Assembly (NCBI RefSeq): GCF_029227915.1
Contig: NC_079876.1
Location: forward strand, 12,710,001-12,774,000
Direction of reading: 5' to 3'
DNA from: Hydractinia symbiolongicarpus
Lineage: Eukaryota; Cnidaria; Hydrozoa; Anthoathecata; Hydractiniidae
Length of the DNA: 64,000 bases
Each line of letters begins with the position of its first letter. The stretch's first letter is position 1. Below are positions 44,043 to 57,300 of the stretch, one piece after another. Both the position numbers and the translations under genes were made by a program. A model generated the notes under the pieces. That model made no database searches and was not told where the DNA came from. It saw only the letters and a program-made list of their open reading frames with translations.

Positions 44043-45091
44043 AACTGCGAAGTGAATTAATTCAACTCGGTCGAAAGCCTATTGAACTAGATCAAGGAAT
44101 ATTCATCTGGTCTTCAAATACATTGATTTTCGGAATATTGGTATGTTTCGTTGATGACGTGATTTGGGCAGGAAGTTCTACCTTCGTTAATGTGGTATCA
44201 AAGTTGAAGAGTATCTTCAAGACCAGTAGTGAACATATACGACACTTCAAATATATTGGTATTGACCTCGATCAAAATGAAGATGGAACAATCACCATCA
44301 AACAAGCCGATTATATCAATGAGCTAGAGCCAATCACTCTCAGTATGGAGAGAATAAAATGCTCTAAGGATGAACCAATCAATGAAGTTGAAAGATCTAA
44401 AATGAGACAATCAATTGGGAAACTCAATTGGTTGGCATGTATGTCAAGACCAGAAATTAGCTTCACCGTAAGCGATGTGTCATCAAGAGTAACAACAGCT
44501 ACTCTAGCTGATATTAAACTCATCAATAAGACGATAAAGTTCTTGAAATCTCAAGATTGCCACATTACTGTGCCAAAACTTACCTTGAATAACCTAAGCA
44601 TCAAGGTTTTCACTGATGCCAGCTTCAACAATCTCGAAGGAGGTCAAAGTCAAGGTGGTCATATCGCCTTCTTAACTGATGGTTCAGGAAAATCATCACC
44701 AATTTCCTGGAGCTCAAATAAAGTTCGTCGTGTAGTACGTTCAACTCTTTCAGCGGAGTCACTAGCTTCTGTAGATGGAGCTGACACAGCATTCTTCTTG
44801 GCTAAAATGATTGAAGAGTCTTTAGCCGAAAAACCTGAAGTTGTATGTTTAACTGATAGTAGATCACTCTTCGAATGTGCTGGTTCAACCAAGACAGTAT
44901 CAGACAAACGACTCCGAGTGGAAATAAATGCCTTAAGGCAGATGATCAACAACGATGAAGTCACCCTACGATGAATCGATGGAAAACATCAAATGGCCGA
45001 TGTGCTGACAAAGAAAGGGGCATCTCCTTTTTCCCTGATGGAAGTTCTCAAGTCAGGGGATTTAACATCGGTCATTGATGGTGAAAAATAG
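43991..45091 (+). pseudogene. Element B pol, reverse transcriptase palm and RNase H
   Basis: The second frame opens at 43991 and overlaps the end of the first. It shows LSKTVYGLADASRSWYLKLR, the catalytic VCFVDDVIWAG, a primer-grip region with LNWLACMSRPEI, and RNase H (FTDASFNNLEGGQSQGGH, STLSAESLASVDGAD, LTDSRSLFE). A TGA at 44972-44974 interrupts it shortly before the end; the same frame then continues (GKHQMADVLTKKGASPF) to TAG at 45089-45091. Frameshift plus stop make this copy defective, though only lightly damaged. Confidence 0.88.
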
Positions 45092-45113
45092 ACATTTCAC
45101 CATTGTTTGTGTT

Positions 45114-45144
<31 letters not shown>

Positions 45145-45356
45145 TTGCAAATTTATGTTATAATTGCTCATAGAAATTTGTTATTGAAAAGACGTTGATT
45201 TTCGTTGATAGACATCTCGTTGATAGATTGTTGTAAAAGGGACATTGAGATTGACATTCATTTTCGGGAGATAGCTAACCATGAGACTATGGCCTGATAC
45301 TGTGAATGCAATTGATACGAATTTACAATCAACGAAAAGAAGAAAAGAAGGGAGAT

Positions 45357-45601
45357 TGATACTTTTCCCTTTAGACAAGATATTAACCAATTAAAGTAAT
45401 AACAAATCATAGCTGTGGAGGAGCTTGAGTTATACCAGTGATATTGTTTAATGGTTACATTGGAGAACATTGTTAATTGCTAATCGTCGTGTTAATGATA
45501 TTAATAATTGAGAGTTAATTAATTGTTTGTTTTCACTTGGATTATTTGACTGGAGAAATTGTTTTCTGTTCAAGGTAACTAACATTTAATACTAATTTTC
45601 A
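45357..45601 (+). repeat. 3' LTR of copia element B
   Basis: 245 bp, one difference from the 5' LTR by eye. It lies inside the element A pol frame, which is therefore cut here. Confidence 0.93.
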
Positions 45602-45606
45602 CTAAT

Positions 45607-48311
45607 CCCCTTGTCCATTCACTGTCGGGAGTTAGCTTGTAAATGATTTTTGTCTTCAACTTTGGTATTCCTTGGACTGTTGACGAATTGCTAACATTTC
45701 GATTGGTTGTGATTTCATTTGTTGATAGCTTGTGTGTTGTTGTTTCATTCATTGAGGCACCGTCTGATGTTGTTTCTTTTGTTGTTTGTAAATTTGTTGT
45801 TTTCTCATTTTCTGGTTCTTCTGTATTGTTACTGTCAAAATCATCTGCACCAACATATTCACCAAAAACATCATCGCGTTCAAGCGGAATGCAATTGTTC
45901 ACTTGTGTAGTTGTCACTTCAGTACTCCTTTCCGTGTCTTGTAAAGGTTTTTGTGAATGCAAAACTTGGTCCAACTTCTGCAAGCGACACATGTGTACTC
46001 TAACATAACTTCCACCATGTTTTACAAGGACTTGCTTATTCTCCTGTCCAATTACAGTGCCTGGTCCATGCCATTTTTCACTGTCTTTTCTCTTATAAAA
46101 AACTCTATCTCCATTGATATATCGCTCATCATTGTAACACTGAACATTATGTCTCAATGCTCTTCGTATACGCTCAGAAGACTCTGCTGCTATAAAGGCT
46201 CCTCGTGATGCATGCATTACAGCAAGGTTATGGGCCACGGTTTTGCTTGAAACTGTGTCATTCATAGCTGGCAAATGATCAGTGAGGATGCAGGGATAGT
46301 CGTGATTTTTACCATAAACAAGTTGATTTGGTGAGAATCCCTTGTTGTTTGATAAAGAATTCTTTGCACTTATAGCCCAGAATAGTGCCCGATTGTGTGT
46401 ACATTTTGTGTCTTCAATAATTTTTTTCAGCATTTCCTTAATCATACCATTGTGTCGTTCACATAGTCCATTTGACCAAGGACTTTCAGCTGCAGTTGTT
46501 GAAAACTCTATGTTAAACTGCTCACACATTTCTTCATACACTTTGTTAACAAATTCTCTACCATTATCAGCTAGAAACTTCCTTGGTTGACCAAATCGGG
46601 CTAACCAAATTTCAAAGATAATGTCTGTTATTACATCTTTGTCTTTCGTCTTTGTCAATTTTGCTGATGAAAATCTGGTAAAAACATCTATGATATGGAT
46701 AAACCATAATGATTGCGAAAGTTGCACAAGATCTAGAGCCACACACTGGTTAAATTCTGATGACATTGGTAAGCCAACAATAGGGCGCGGTCTTGGTTTT
46801 CTGTATTTGATGCACACTTCACAAGAGTTTGATACTTCATCGATGACTTTCATAACTTCACTTCGGTCATTTAAGAAGGAATTAGATGCTTTGATGAGAG
46901 ATTTTAATTTTTCAGCACTTGGATGGCAAAATTGACGATGAAGTTTGATAATCTTACTTTTTCTTGATTTTGTACTTGCACAAACAAAGGCAACCTGGGG
47001 TAACAAGTGGTCATGTTTCTTTCCATCCATCTCTATTATGTTGTTGTTCAAAGGTATGCAATAATGACCTGTAGTGGTAAATTTTAAAGGATGGTGTTCT
47101 CCAAACATTGTAATCGAATCGTTGATAAAATCTAAAACTGCCTCTGCTTTTTTCATGGAAGCTTGACTCAGTAACAAAGGAATTTCGTTTGGAACAATTT
47201 CTGTCTCCAGATAAACTTCTTTTGAGCCAATAATTACAGGTAAGAACACTCTTTTCATAGAACAAACTGCTTCACTATCTCCAAATTTAAATCTTATTTG
47301 GCTGGGATGCTCTTCGGGCAATCTATCATTTTCAAGATTATCAATAAAACATTGATACCAAGTATTACCACAAACGGTCTTTGTGCAACCACAGTCTAAA
47401 ACTGCACATGACAGAGTTTCGCCGACCAGAGACTGCATTTCATCTTCTCTGATTTTTGCAAAAAACGTAACCTTAGAATGACTGTCCTCTTTTCTAACAT
47501 CCTCAGGTTCCTGGTTCTCATAAGAGTGTGGACAGTTTGAAGCCCAGTGATATATAGATTGGCAAATATTGCATCTTGATGGACTTCCAGATTGATCCGA
47601 TGGATTCATTCTTCTATTGTTGGGTCTGGTTTTTCTTCCTGCATATCTCTGACTTGAAGCAGTAGGTCTTCCTCTTTTAAACCTTGAGCGTTGATATCCC
47701 CCTCTTTGAGTGAAGTAATTTTGCTCAATTGTATCTGCACTTGCCTGAAGAACTGGTTCTATCTTTACTTCAGTATTTGTTCCTAATGAGGCGACCGTAT
47801 CCCCAAAAATTTTCTTTAACTGCCGTATCATTGCATCATACTGTAGTTCATTTAAAGTTGCTCTTGCTAACTGTTGCTGCTCTGGTGTAAGGTTGGCACT
47901 TTGTAGAACTCTATATGCCAACACTCCATCAGGAAGTACCATATTAGGTCCTTGGATCTTATGGTATAACCGTTCAAACTCTATAAGATAGTCATTCATA
48001 CTCATCTCAGGCGGTCGCTTAAATTTTTCAAAGGTTTCATAAGCTAGGTAAGCAGTTTGATTCTCATCTTTTAAATATATTTTGTCCAATCTGTTAGTAA
48101 TGGCTTTTACTCCAGTTGCTGCACTTATCTGTTCAATGTCTAATTCTAGAACTGATTCTTTAGCTTTCCCTCTTAAGCCCATGAATATAGCTGGCCCTTG
48201 TTTTTCTGCCTTTAATTCTGTCAGTGCTTGCCATATTTGCACTTCTTTTTTCCAATCTTTGTAACTCGTCTCTTTGTCTAATGATGGTCGGGGGACCCAA
48301 CTTTTTGACAT
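45607..48311 (-). CDS. Element A gag-protease-integrase, truncated by element B
   Basis: Open for about 900 codons from the ATG at 48311. Order: gag, zinc knuckle CNICQSIYHWASNC, protease with VLDCGCTKTVCGNTW, integrase zinc finger (HRQFCHPS ... CEVCIKYRKPRPR), and core with ADNGREFVNK and TTAAESPWSNGLCERHN. Then comes an acidic, threonine-rich linker. The frame is intact up to the target-site copy at 45602-45606, beyond which it reads into the LTR of element B. The protein resembles that of element B throughout but is clearly a different lineage. Confidence 0.9.
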
Positions 48312-48337
48312 TTCACTTTTATTCCTCTGCTACCATT

Positions 48338-48559
48338 TGTTAAATAGGAATATATATATAAGACTAACCTGTAGGTTATCTTCGCAATAGTTCTTTCTGT
48401 GTATAACGCAACGCTAAATTAGTGTGATTGATTCAACTCAACACTAATGAACACCACTCTGACTAAACACAACGAATTACCAATGATACTGGTTCAACAC
48501 AATTAAAACCCCACCACCAAGTGATTCTTATTAGTAATCGCCTAGATAGAAGATCAACA
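48338..48559 (-). repeat. 5' LTR of copia element A
   Basis: 222 bp, apparently identical to 38704-38925. The primer-binding site lies just inside (48325-48336 on the plus strand). Confidence 0.92.
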
Positions 48560-49860
48560 CCCAGAGTGGTGACCGTCGTAGAATATGCACTGCTTACGGT
48601 TAAAGAGATAGTTTTCAAACCAAATCAATTCCTTTCCAGTTATTCCGTAAGATGGTAATTTGGATAGAAGGAACGAATGACTAACCGTGTCGAAATTCCT
48701 TACTTAAATCAATGTAAGTCACCCTGTTAGGTAGCCATTGTCCATGTTTTTACGAATATTATCAACCAAGATGTTACATGCTAATTCCGTTGATCTGTGC
48801 CGGCGGAAACCAAACTGACTGTTGACCAAACTGACAGCAAATAGTTGTTTTCAGTATAGTTTGAGAGTTGGTGATGTACAACGTGTTCAAGTATTTTGGA
48901 CAGACATGGCAATACGGAAATTGGCTGGTAGTTGATTCCGATTTGTGAAGTGGAGTAATTTTTGAAATTTTCCAGCCTGTTGGAGCGATGCCAGTTGACA
49001 ATGATGTATTGATAATAAAAGCTACAGTTTCGAAATTTTGTCTGGTGCATCTTTTAGAAGATTTGGTGGAAGATCGTCAATGCCCGATGCCTTTTTATGG
49101 TTTAATTTTTTCAAGTATTTGCAGATTTCAGATGGTGTAACAGAGCGAAATGAAAATTTTTGAGTAGTTCAAATTGATACTCTTGGTGGTTTGTTCCATA
49201 CAAAGTTCTTGATAGGATGGAGAGTTTTGAGTAGCTTTGTAGTGACATTGGAGAAGAAACGACCAAACCCTTCAGCTATAGCTCTTTTGTCGGGATTTGT
49301 TCATCGTCGACTTGAAATAACGTATTTGTTTGCTTCGGTTTTGACTTGTCGGGAAAATCTTTTTCAGTGTTATCCAAAATAATGTTGAATTGTTTATGTT
49401 TTCTTTTAGTAGATTTGTGTTATACGTTTGTTTCCCTTTTTGATTAAAACATTAACTTTATTTCGTTGGCGTTTTTAACTTCATGTGTGAGCCATGGGCA
49501 TATGTTGGTATTCGCCCTTTTTGTAGCATAAGGGGCATGTTTATGAAAACTTTCAGTCAAGATTTGATTAAGCGCCTGAAGAATTAGCATTGTCATAATT
49601 TTTGTAATTTCTGTCGCAAACCGTCTCTGGGTACGTTTTTACTCTGTTTTATTTTCGATTAAAACCAATTAAATCATGATCACTAAAGCTGATCCTGTAA
49701 ACGTCATGCTTTGTAATGTTAAACAGGCATTTGTAAAAACCAAGTCTATTAATGATTCACATTTATCTGTCATTCCTGTTGCTGTTTCGATTATCTGCTT
49801 AAATTAGAAAAGCCTGAAGATTGATTTGTTGTTAATCACCTTTTTAAGCTCTATAATAAA
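48560..49860 (-). pseudogene. LINE retrotransposon, endonuclease end and 5' half of reverse transcriptase
   Basis: Minus-strand fragments in order: near 49800-49690 a phrase like TDKCESLIDLVFTNACLTL then SDHDLIG, typical of the C-terminal part of an APE-type endonuclease; near 49130-49040 a linker KKLNHKKASGIDDLPPNLLK; near 48990-48900 ISVLPCLSKILEHVVHHQL; near 48830-48570 SQFGFRRHRSTELACNILVD and a D-containing palm motif (FDTVSHSFLLSKL). Several stops and frameshifts. Ends at the CCCAG target site of copia element A; its continuation is 38703-37790. Confidence 0.8.
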
Positions 49861-51359
49861 AGTCCAACATCATTTTACACCTTAGGTTCCCTTTAACCCC
49901 TGTTTAATGCTCAGAGGCTATTCCTATGACGTGGAAAACATACGTAGAGCAAGTTTCATCAAAGTTCTCAGCCAGGAATTTAAAGCCATCTGCAAGCTTT
50001 ACTTTTACCTGTGTAATTATTTTTTATGTTGGAGACAAGTGGGTGATGTTTAAACTCTTGAACCCCAAACACAAGAACTCAGCGTCTGAGCTAGCGACTC
50101 TATCATTTTGTCTCTGATAGCCGAAATAATGTTGCAAAAATGAACTTATAATTTTGTCTGAACAACGGCCTTATGATAAATTAAAATATTTTATGCAATC
50201 ATTTATAATGAGCTGCACTTGATAAATAAGGTTTTAATAACAATTTCTTATACTTTTCAGAAGCAAATGTTACGAAACTTGCTCGCATATTTTCAGTCAA
50301 AACTTTATGAAATATGTCAGGGCGGAATCTTTAAAATGGCCTGAGGGGAGTCAACCAGAGATAACCATCCGAAGCCTGGATGCGCTAATGAATGGCGTAT
50401 CTAGATTAGTGCAACAAAGGCTGATTTACACAGCAGTTGATCGGAAATTCCCTGCGACGTTTGAAAGCAAAGAGGATAAATGAATCCGATAATTGATAAA
50501 GATTAACATTTTATCTAGCTCTTTGATGTAAAAACTTGTTACTCTTGCAATTTATTTCGGCTGTTAATCTAGAGTACACCAAAATTGCTGAATGCCATTG
50601 TAGATTCCTGATTATTGTAACAACTTTGAAATATGGGTCATGGGTCTCTAGATCCAGTGTGCCAAAATGTCTATTGTTATTGACAACACTAAACCAAAAC
50701 ATACCACACTGAAAATTGTGTACGATTTTTTGTGTCTCATTAGCTGCCCTTTATGTGCACTAACCAAAATAAGAATAATAAAGTTCTTGCAAAAATCTAT
50801 TGTTCGGTTGGTTGACCTAATTTTTTCTGCATATATGTTTCCAGGACCAAAAATGACTTAGCACTACTTAACCAAGTCTCTGTGGCACATAGCATAGAAA
50901 ACTATGTTATGATGCGCTGACTGAGGTGTTCTCTCGACATATAATCATTAAATACCTGGTTGACAAGTTTGGGCACCATTAAGAATTGATTACCATTAGA
51001 AAAACAGAAAGGGTTAATGTATAGATCCTGTTTTTGAGTAATTTGCGTTTTGTTTACATACAATATTTAATTTGTAGTTTAATTTTTATCACGCTCTTTT
51101 AGTTCTTGTTTGCACGATAACTTTAACATCTGCAAGTCTTAAATCCTCTTCATCACCACTGTATAATTAATGTCTCTTATAGATGCAGGTTAAATTGTTT
51201 GTGAAAACAGTGACAAATAAGATTACACAAAGTGTTCAACTTCTTGTAGTGACTTCATAATGTACTGGTCACAGCCATTTTCAGGAAAATTGATAAAAGA
51301 AGGGCGGGAATTTATGCAAATGTACAATGACCACTAATTATTTTTAGAATATATTTAAA
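49861..51359. other. No recognised gene
   Basis: AT-rich spacer between the nested transposons and the SPTLC1 homologue. It should contain the SPTLC1 promoter and leader, but I can name no specific motif. Confidence 0.5.
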
Positions 51360-54300
51360 ATGGCTGAAGCCAATACATCAGAATCAATTTTGTCTCTTTC
51401 ATTATGGATGGTAGAAATTGTAAATTATGTTGAATCAACGCTCAAGGTAATTTTTATGGACGTTTTTAGTATGTTATCCTCAACTTTTTAAATCAATGTT
51501 GCCAAAAAGAATATAGTTCTAATTTATTCAATTTATTTTAATTTATTTTATATGAAAACTTATTAGCAATTTTGTCACAAATGCAGTCCTTTGGGCTTGG
51601 AAACTTTGTCCTTGATTATTTTACGATCTAGGATACTTTCCAAAGTAAGCTTCGTTTTTAATCTGGCGGGTCATTTACCCCTGTAAATTATTGAAAATTT
51701 AATTAACCATGTGGACACACTGTATAAAAACATTTAACAGTCCTAAAGTTTCCTAACACATTTTTGCAATGCACTTAGAAAACACAAGAAAGAGGCTATA
51801 TTTAGTTATAGTTTTATTTGTGTGGTAGCCATGTTTTATTTGGTTTTTGTTGCACTGTTATTTTAGGTGCCATTTTTTCATGTTGTACTTGAAGTATCAT
51901 TGGTGTTATGGATTATCATGTTGTTGACAAAACATAGCTATAATCCTCGTGAATCGAAGCTTGAGTTGTCGAAGGAGGTTTGTTATTGTTTAAAGAGTAT
52001 GTGTATAGTTAACATTAAACTTCTTTTTCTCTGTTAACAAAATGAGATATACACTGTCAAAAACATTTCCAGTGAAAATCAAAATTTCTAAATTATCTAC
52101 ACATACCTTTTTGAGCATATGTGTTTCTAGGCAAATTATCCAACTGCATACAGCATATTGGAATGTTGCAAGTTGGATGTGATTGCATTCTTATTCAAGG
52201 ACAATGTTCTAAAACTGAAAAGTTTTAAAATAATGAGAAATATATCTTGTTTGAAACTGGTTTTGAAAACCATTGTAAAAACCTTAAAAAAATTAGAAAA
52301 ACACTTGAAGGTGGGTATGGTTAAGAACTTTGTTATTTCACAGGAGGAAGACAAATTGATTGCGGAATGGGAGCCAGAGCCACTTATACCTGCTGATGAG
52401 AAGGTGCCAGCATATATAAAAAAGCCGAAACTTATTCAGGGGTGAGTGTGTATATAAAAATATTAAAGTTGTGGATTTTCAGATATCAGGGCTTCATATG
52501 TATCATTAAATACAAGTGCTTTAGGATTTGTCTTGCGCTTTAACTATAGCATAACATTAAGAGTGTCAATGCCAGACTTCTCGTTTTTATGTTTTTTTTC
52601 CAACATCAGTGGGTGTAATGTTGATGCAAGTTAATGTCATGGTGACACTAAAGTTTTTTAAAATTGTTTATTAGAAAACCATCATATCGGATAAACATAG
52701 ATGGAAAAGATTGTTTGAATTTATGCACCACAAATTTCCTTGGCTTTGTTGGTAATAAAGAAATAGAGGTATAAAAACATTAAAATTCAAAGTCTTAGGT
52801 GACTCATCCATTATATGATTTTAAGGATTTAGGATATCTCATATTTGCAATCTTTGACATGATCGTTTACACTTTAAGACCAATCTATTCCAATTTTCAG
52901 TTTCTTATTGATTCATAAAATTTCATTCTCGCAAGAAACTAAAACTAAAAACAACGAACATGCAAAAATTAGCATTGTTTATTACATTATGTAGGATGCA
53001 GCGGTGGTTACATTAAAGAAATATGGTGTTGGTACATGTGGTCCAAGAGGGTTTTATGGAACGATAGGTAAGTGGTTCTTTTTTACTCGTTTAAGCGAAT
53101 AAAAAAGTAAAAAAAGCACAATACACCTGTTTTTTTACTTACTTTACTTTAATCCGTTATTGTTTTAGAGTTGTCAGATACTATGACAAAGCTCATCCGA
53201 GAATAAATTTCGTGTATTATAAGATTATTTTTGGCAAATGGAGAAAAAAGATTTTACAAATAGAGAACAAATAATTACAACTCACAACTATTTCTAACTA
53301 CAAAAATGATTAGGAAATATAGGAGAAAAAAGACAGTATCCAAACTAAATTGATGGAAAGCAATTAATAGAAATCCATGACAGTGTGTTTGGGTGTTTTA
53401 TGCATTAACCTTGTGGATATTAAGTGCAGGCCTAGTCATAAATGTCAAGTAATTTTAGATAAAAACTCCTTAAACATATATTTAATGACCTCCCTCAAAT
53501 CAGTGCCCTTCTTCAAATCAAAAAAAATAAGTGCTATGGGTGTTTATTTGAATAAATACGTGCAAGGTTTCAAATAGAATTTTATCGTAAACGTGTGTTT
53601 ATAGAGTTTTTATAAAAAAATAATGCAATTAATTGCAACATGATAGATTAAGTTTTCTCATAAATATTATAGTTTGGCTATCAAATGATTTGTCGTTAAA
53701 AAATATGTATGTTTGTTCTTAAATTATCTCTTTTCTACGCTAGACGTACATTTACATCTTGAAGAAAAAATTGCAAAGTATTTGAAGACAGAGGAAGCTA
53801 TTTTGTATTCATATGGTTTTGCCACTATTTCCAGTGCTATTCCAGCATATTCTAAGAGAACTGATGTCATATTCTGGTGATTTTTTTTTATATTTTAAAA
53901 ATCTAGGCCAAGTATAGACTTGTTTAAAGCAGTTTTTTTAAAGTAGAACTTGAGATTTGTAGCAATAGAAAATTTATGTATTACGTTATTAGATGTTTTT
54001 AAATTTTTCTACTTGTAAACAATATAGGCATTTTTGAAACTATCCCTGCCATGATAAAAATGACTACTTTACAAAACTGCTTTGTCGCAACTCTCATGCA
54101 ATGTTGTTTAGCATAGTCAAAGATGCAAGTAAAATAGTTTTCTTTTTCACTCAAAATGAGGTCTTAAAGGAGAACTAATGAAAAAAATTTACCCATGTTT
54201 TTTAGTAATAAAAACATTCTTATATCATGAAAACAACATAGCATATTTTTTTAAATTGTTTGAATTTCAAATTGTTGTCTAAATTTGGTCCTGCAAAAAG

Positions 54301-57300
54301 CACCAAAAATACATCATGGCCACCATTACGGAACAAAACACTCACTTTTTTGTCTTCCCAGATTGATTTAAATTTATCGGGATGTTTGAGCAATGAAGAC
54401 GATGCTTTGGTTTGGTTTCTCAAAATTACTTTCGGTACACTTCATGGCACATAATCATTTAAATGAAGCACATGTTGCCTTTCAAGATGTATTAATACAA
54501 AAGTAACACAAGGAACAAATCATAATAAATTCGAATACACCTAATTCTTATTTTTAAGTGATAACTTGTGTCTAAAATTTATAACAGTGAAACAGTTTTT
54601 TTATTTTGCAGAAGATATTTATTTCAAAACATGATAAAAATTATTGCAGGCAATCACAAAAGGCACAGTTTATCTGTAGTGCATTCCGTCATTCCTTCAC
54701 TAAAAAAGAATTCGTTTACATCCTCTACAATTTTGTGATTTACTGAACAGAAACACTTCATTGTTGCGACCTTTAACCTAAATATTCGAAGACCCGAAAC
54801 TCACAAATATAACAAATAAAAGTTTATATTCACAAGTGAACAAGCACAACTTGGTATTAATTATTAGTTCTCCTTTAAAGATTAATTATTTAGAGAATAG
54901 TTTATTTTCTGGCAAGATGAAAAATCTCATCAGCATCCAAACTACCATATACCAAAATTTAAATGATCAAGGTAACAGGGAAGCAAAAGAAAAAATATAA
55001 ATTTGATGGCAGGGTGAGATCAATAGAAAGAAGTGAGATGGAGATAAGAACTAAATCCAACCAGATGTAATTGATTCACTAAATTTTGTAATTTACCAGT
55101 TCTATTGTCAGTCAATATACACTAAAGTAAATTACTATGGTGTATTATAGGTCAATTGATAAAAATAGAAAAAGAAATAAGTTTACTACATTTTTATAGT
55201 GATGACGGCGTAAGTTTTGCAATACAAAAGGGAATCGTAGCGTCAAGAAGCAAAGTGTATTGGTTTAAGCATAACGATATGGATGACTTGGAAAAAAAAA
55301 TGAAGGAACAACAAGAGAAGGATATCAAGGTATAAATTTAACAAAGTTCATTTTCTCACTTGTTAGATTAAAGTTAGTTTTTTACCTACAAAGCAACTTT
55401 TTTTTTCTCATTCTATTTTTTATTTGCTTGATGTGATAACATGGTGCATATCAGATGTGTGCTTTCTTCTTTTTAGAATCCTAAGAAAGCAAAAGTAACC
55501 CGTCGCTTTCTTGTAGTGGAAGGAATTTATACAAATTACGGAGATATTGTACCATTGCCTAAGCTGGTAGGTGTAAAATTTGTTTGATTTTTTGAGGAGA
55601 TCTTGCATTTCTTTTAAATTGGCGGCATCTGTTTTCTTTAGATTGAGTTAAAGAATAAGTACAAAGTACGTGTGTTTATCGACGAAACAATATCATTTGG
55701 TACATTAGGAGAGCATGGTAGAGGAGTAACAGAGCATTTTAATATTCCTGTAAGTGTTTCTTGAAGTTAGTGTTTTCACTTTGTACCTGTATGATGTTTG
55801 TAGTCTATTGCTAATTTTTTTTTAGTTAAGCGAGATAGATTTAATATCAGCTTCGCTGGAATGTTCTTTGGGTTCGGTGGGTGGATTTTGTGCGGGAACC
55901 TCATTTGTTGTTGATCACCAGGTAATAAAGTTAAATTATTATTTTCCTATTTGTTAGTATGTAAAAAATTTTTACGGTTAAAAGAATTATTTATTGGACT
56001 AGCTTCATCAAATCGTCAAAGTGAATTTTTAAGTTCTTTTTATTATAGCGTTTGTCTGGCCAGGGATATTGTTTTTCTGCTTCACTTCCACCATTATTAT
56101 CAGTTGCTGTTGAAACTGGTCTGAAACTCATGGAAGACGATAATAGTAAGTAGATCTTTTGGAACCTGCTTGTACACTTGTCTTTTATTGTTTCCTACTT
56201 GTTGATATTCTTTATTATTTTTTATTCACCAGGTATGTTTAACAAACTTCGCACAAATTCAAAACTGTTTCGAAAAGAGTTAGAGGGGTATAATATCTTA
56301 TTTCTGCAAGAATTTCTGTCCATGTGTTAAGCGTGTTTAATGGTGACCATAACAGATGTTGATGTTTTTTTAACACATTTTAGGATTAAAGGTTTCACAA
56401 TCGAAGGAGTTGAATTTGCACCAATTATTCATTTGAGGTTAAATGAAAATTATGCAAGTTTATCAAGAAAAGAAGAAGAAGATAAATTAGATTCATATGT
56501 AGACCAGGTTTGTTTTATATTTTTGTTGCATTTTAGTAGCATGCTTTAGAAAATATTGTGTTTCTATGAATATTACCTATTTTTTTTTTTTTTTTTGGGG
56601 GGGTGGGGCAAGGGGTAAAAAGGAAATAACTTAATAATAACTTGGATAAGAAAGGAATGCCTAATAGAGAAAAGAGGAGCTAAAGAAAGGAACCATAATA
56701 GAAGAAAATAAATTATTAGTATCATTTTGTTACAATAGAGCAGCAACATAATGAACTACTTGTGACCTATCCTTTATTTTTTCAATTTGTTTCATTTTTA
56801 GTGTATTGACCAAGGCATAGCATTAACAGTCTCAAGGTATCTTAATTCTCAGGAACTATTTCTACCAAAAGCTAGGTAAGTATATCTAAACTTTGTTTGT
56901 TAAACCTTTTAAATTGTTATTTTATGTAACTTAGGCTAATGAATTTCACAACTTTCAATGATCTGCCTCGATAAACTCTGATTCAAACATTTGTTTGTTC
57001 TTCATAATGTTATTGCAGCTGTGTATGTAACAACAGTGTGTTTAGTCTTTGTCGACAATAAACAAGTCAAGATAATAGACTTACTTTCCCAGTCATAATT
57101 TTCATTGATTTAAAGATCTTTTCTATTTATGGTATTAACTAATTACCAGCTGATTACCTCTCACAAAAATCCACTTAAACAAAAGATCAATAGAAAAGAT
57201 AATTTTAAAACATTTTTACGATGTCATTAATGACCGGTCAATATACAATTTTTTCCCTACAATTAGTTTAGCATTGTGTAGAACTTATAAATACTGATCT

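Larger units (their letters stand above)
40516..45601 (+). mobile_element. Copia-type LTR retrotransposon B, nested in A
   Basis: LTRs of 245 bp at 40516-40760 and 45357-45601, ends TGATAC and TTTTCA, one difference seen (ACTAATTAAAG against ACCAATTAAAG). Target duplication CTAAT lies at 40511-40515 and 45602-45606. The primer-binding site TGGTAGCAGAGA directly follows the left LTR; a purine tract (AGAAGAAAAGAAGGGAGA) precedes the right one. 5086 bp, opposite orientation to A. A run of about 24 A lies near 45113-45137. The coding region has one frameshift and one in-frame stop. Confidence 0.95.
38704..48559 (-). mobile_element. Copia-type LTR retrotransposon A (hosts element B)
   Basis: Two 222-bp LTRs (38704-38925 and 48338-48559), apparently identical by eye, with TG...CA ends. 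Target duplication CCCAG lies on both sides (38699-38703 and 48560-48564). In the minus sense the 5' LTR is followed by TGGTAGCAGAGG, complementary to the 3' end of initiator tRNA-Met, and the 3' LTR is preceded by AGAGGGAGA, a polypurine tract. Excluding element B it is about 4.8 kb. Domain order protease, integrase, reverse transcriptase, RNase H places it in copia. It is inserted in a LINE of the same orientation. Confidence 0.93.
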
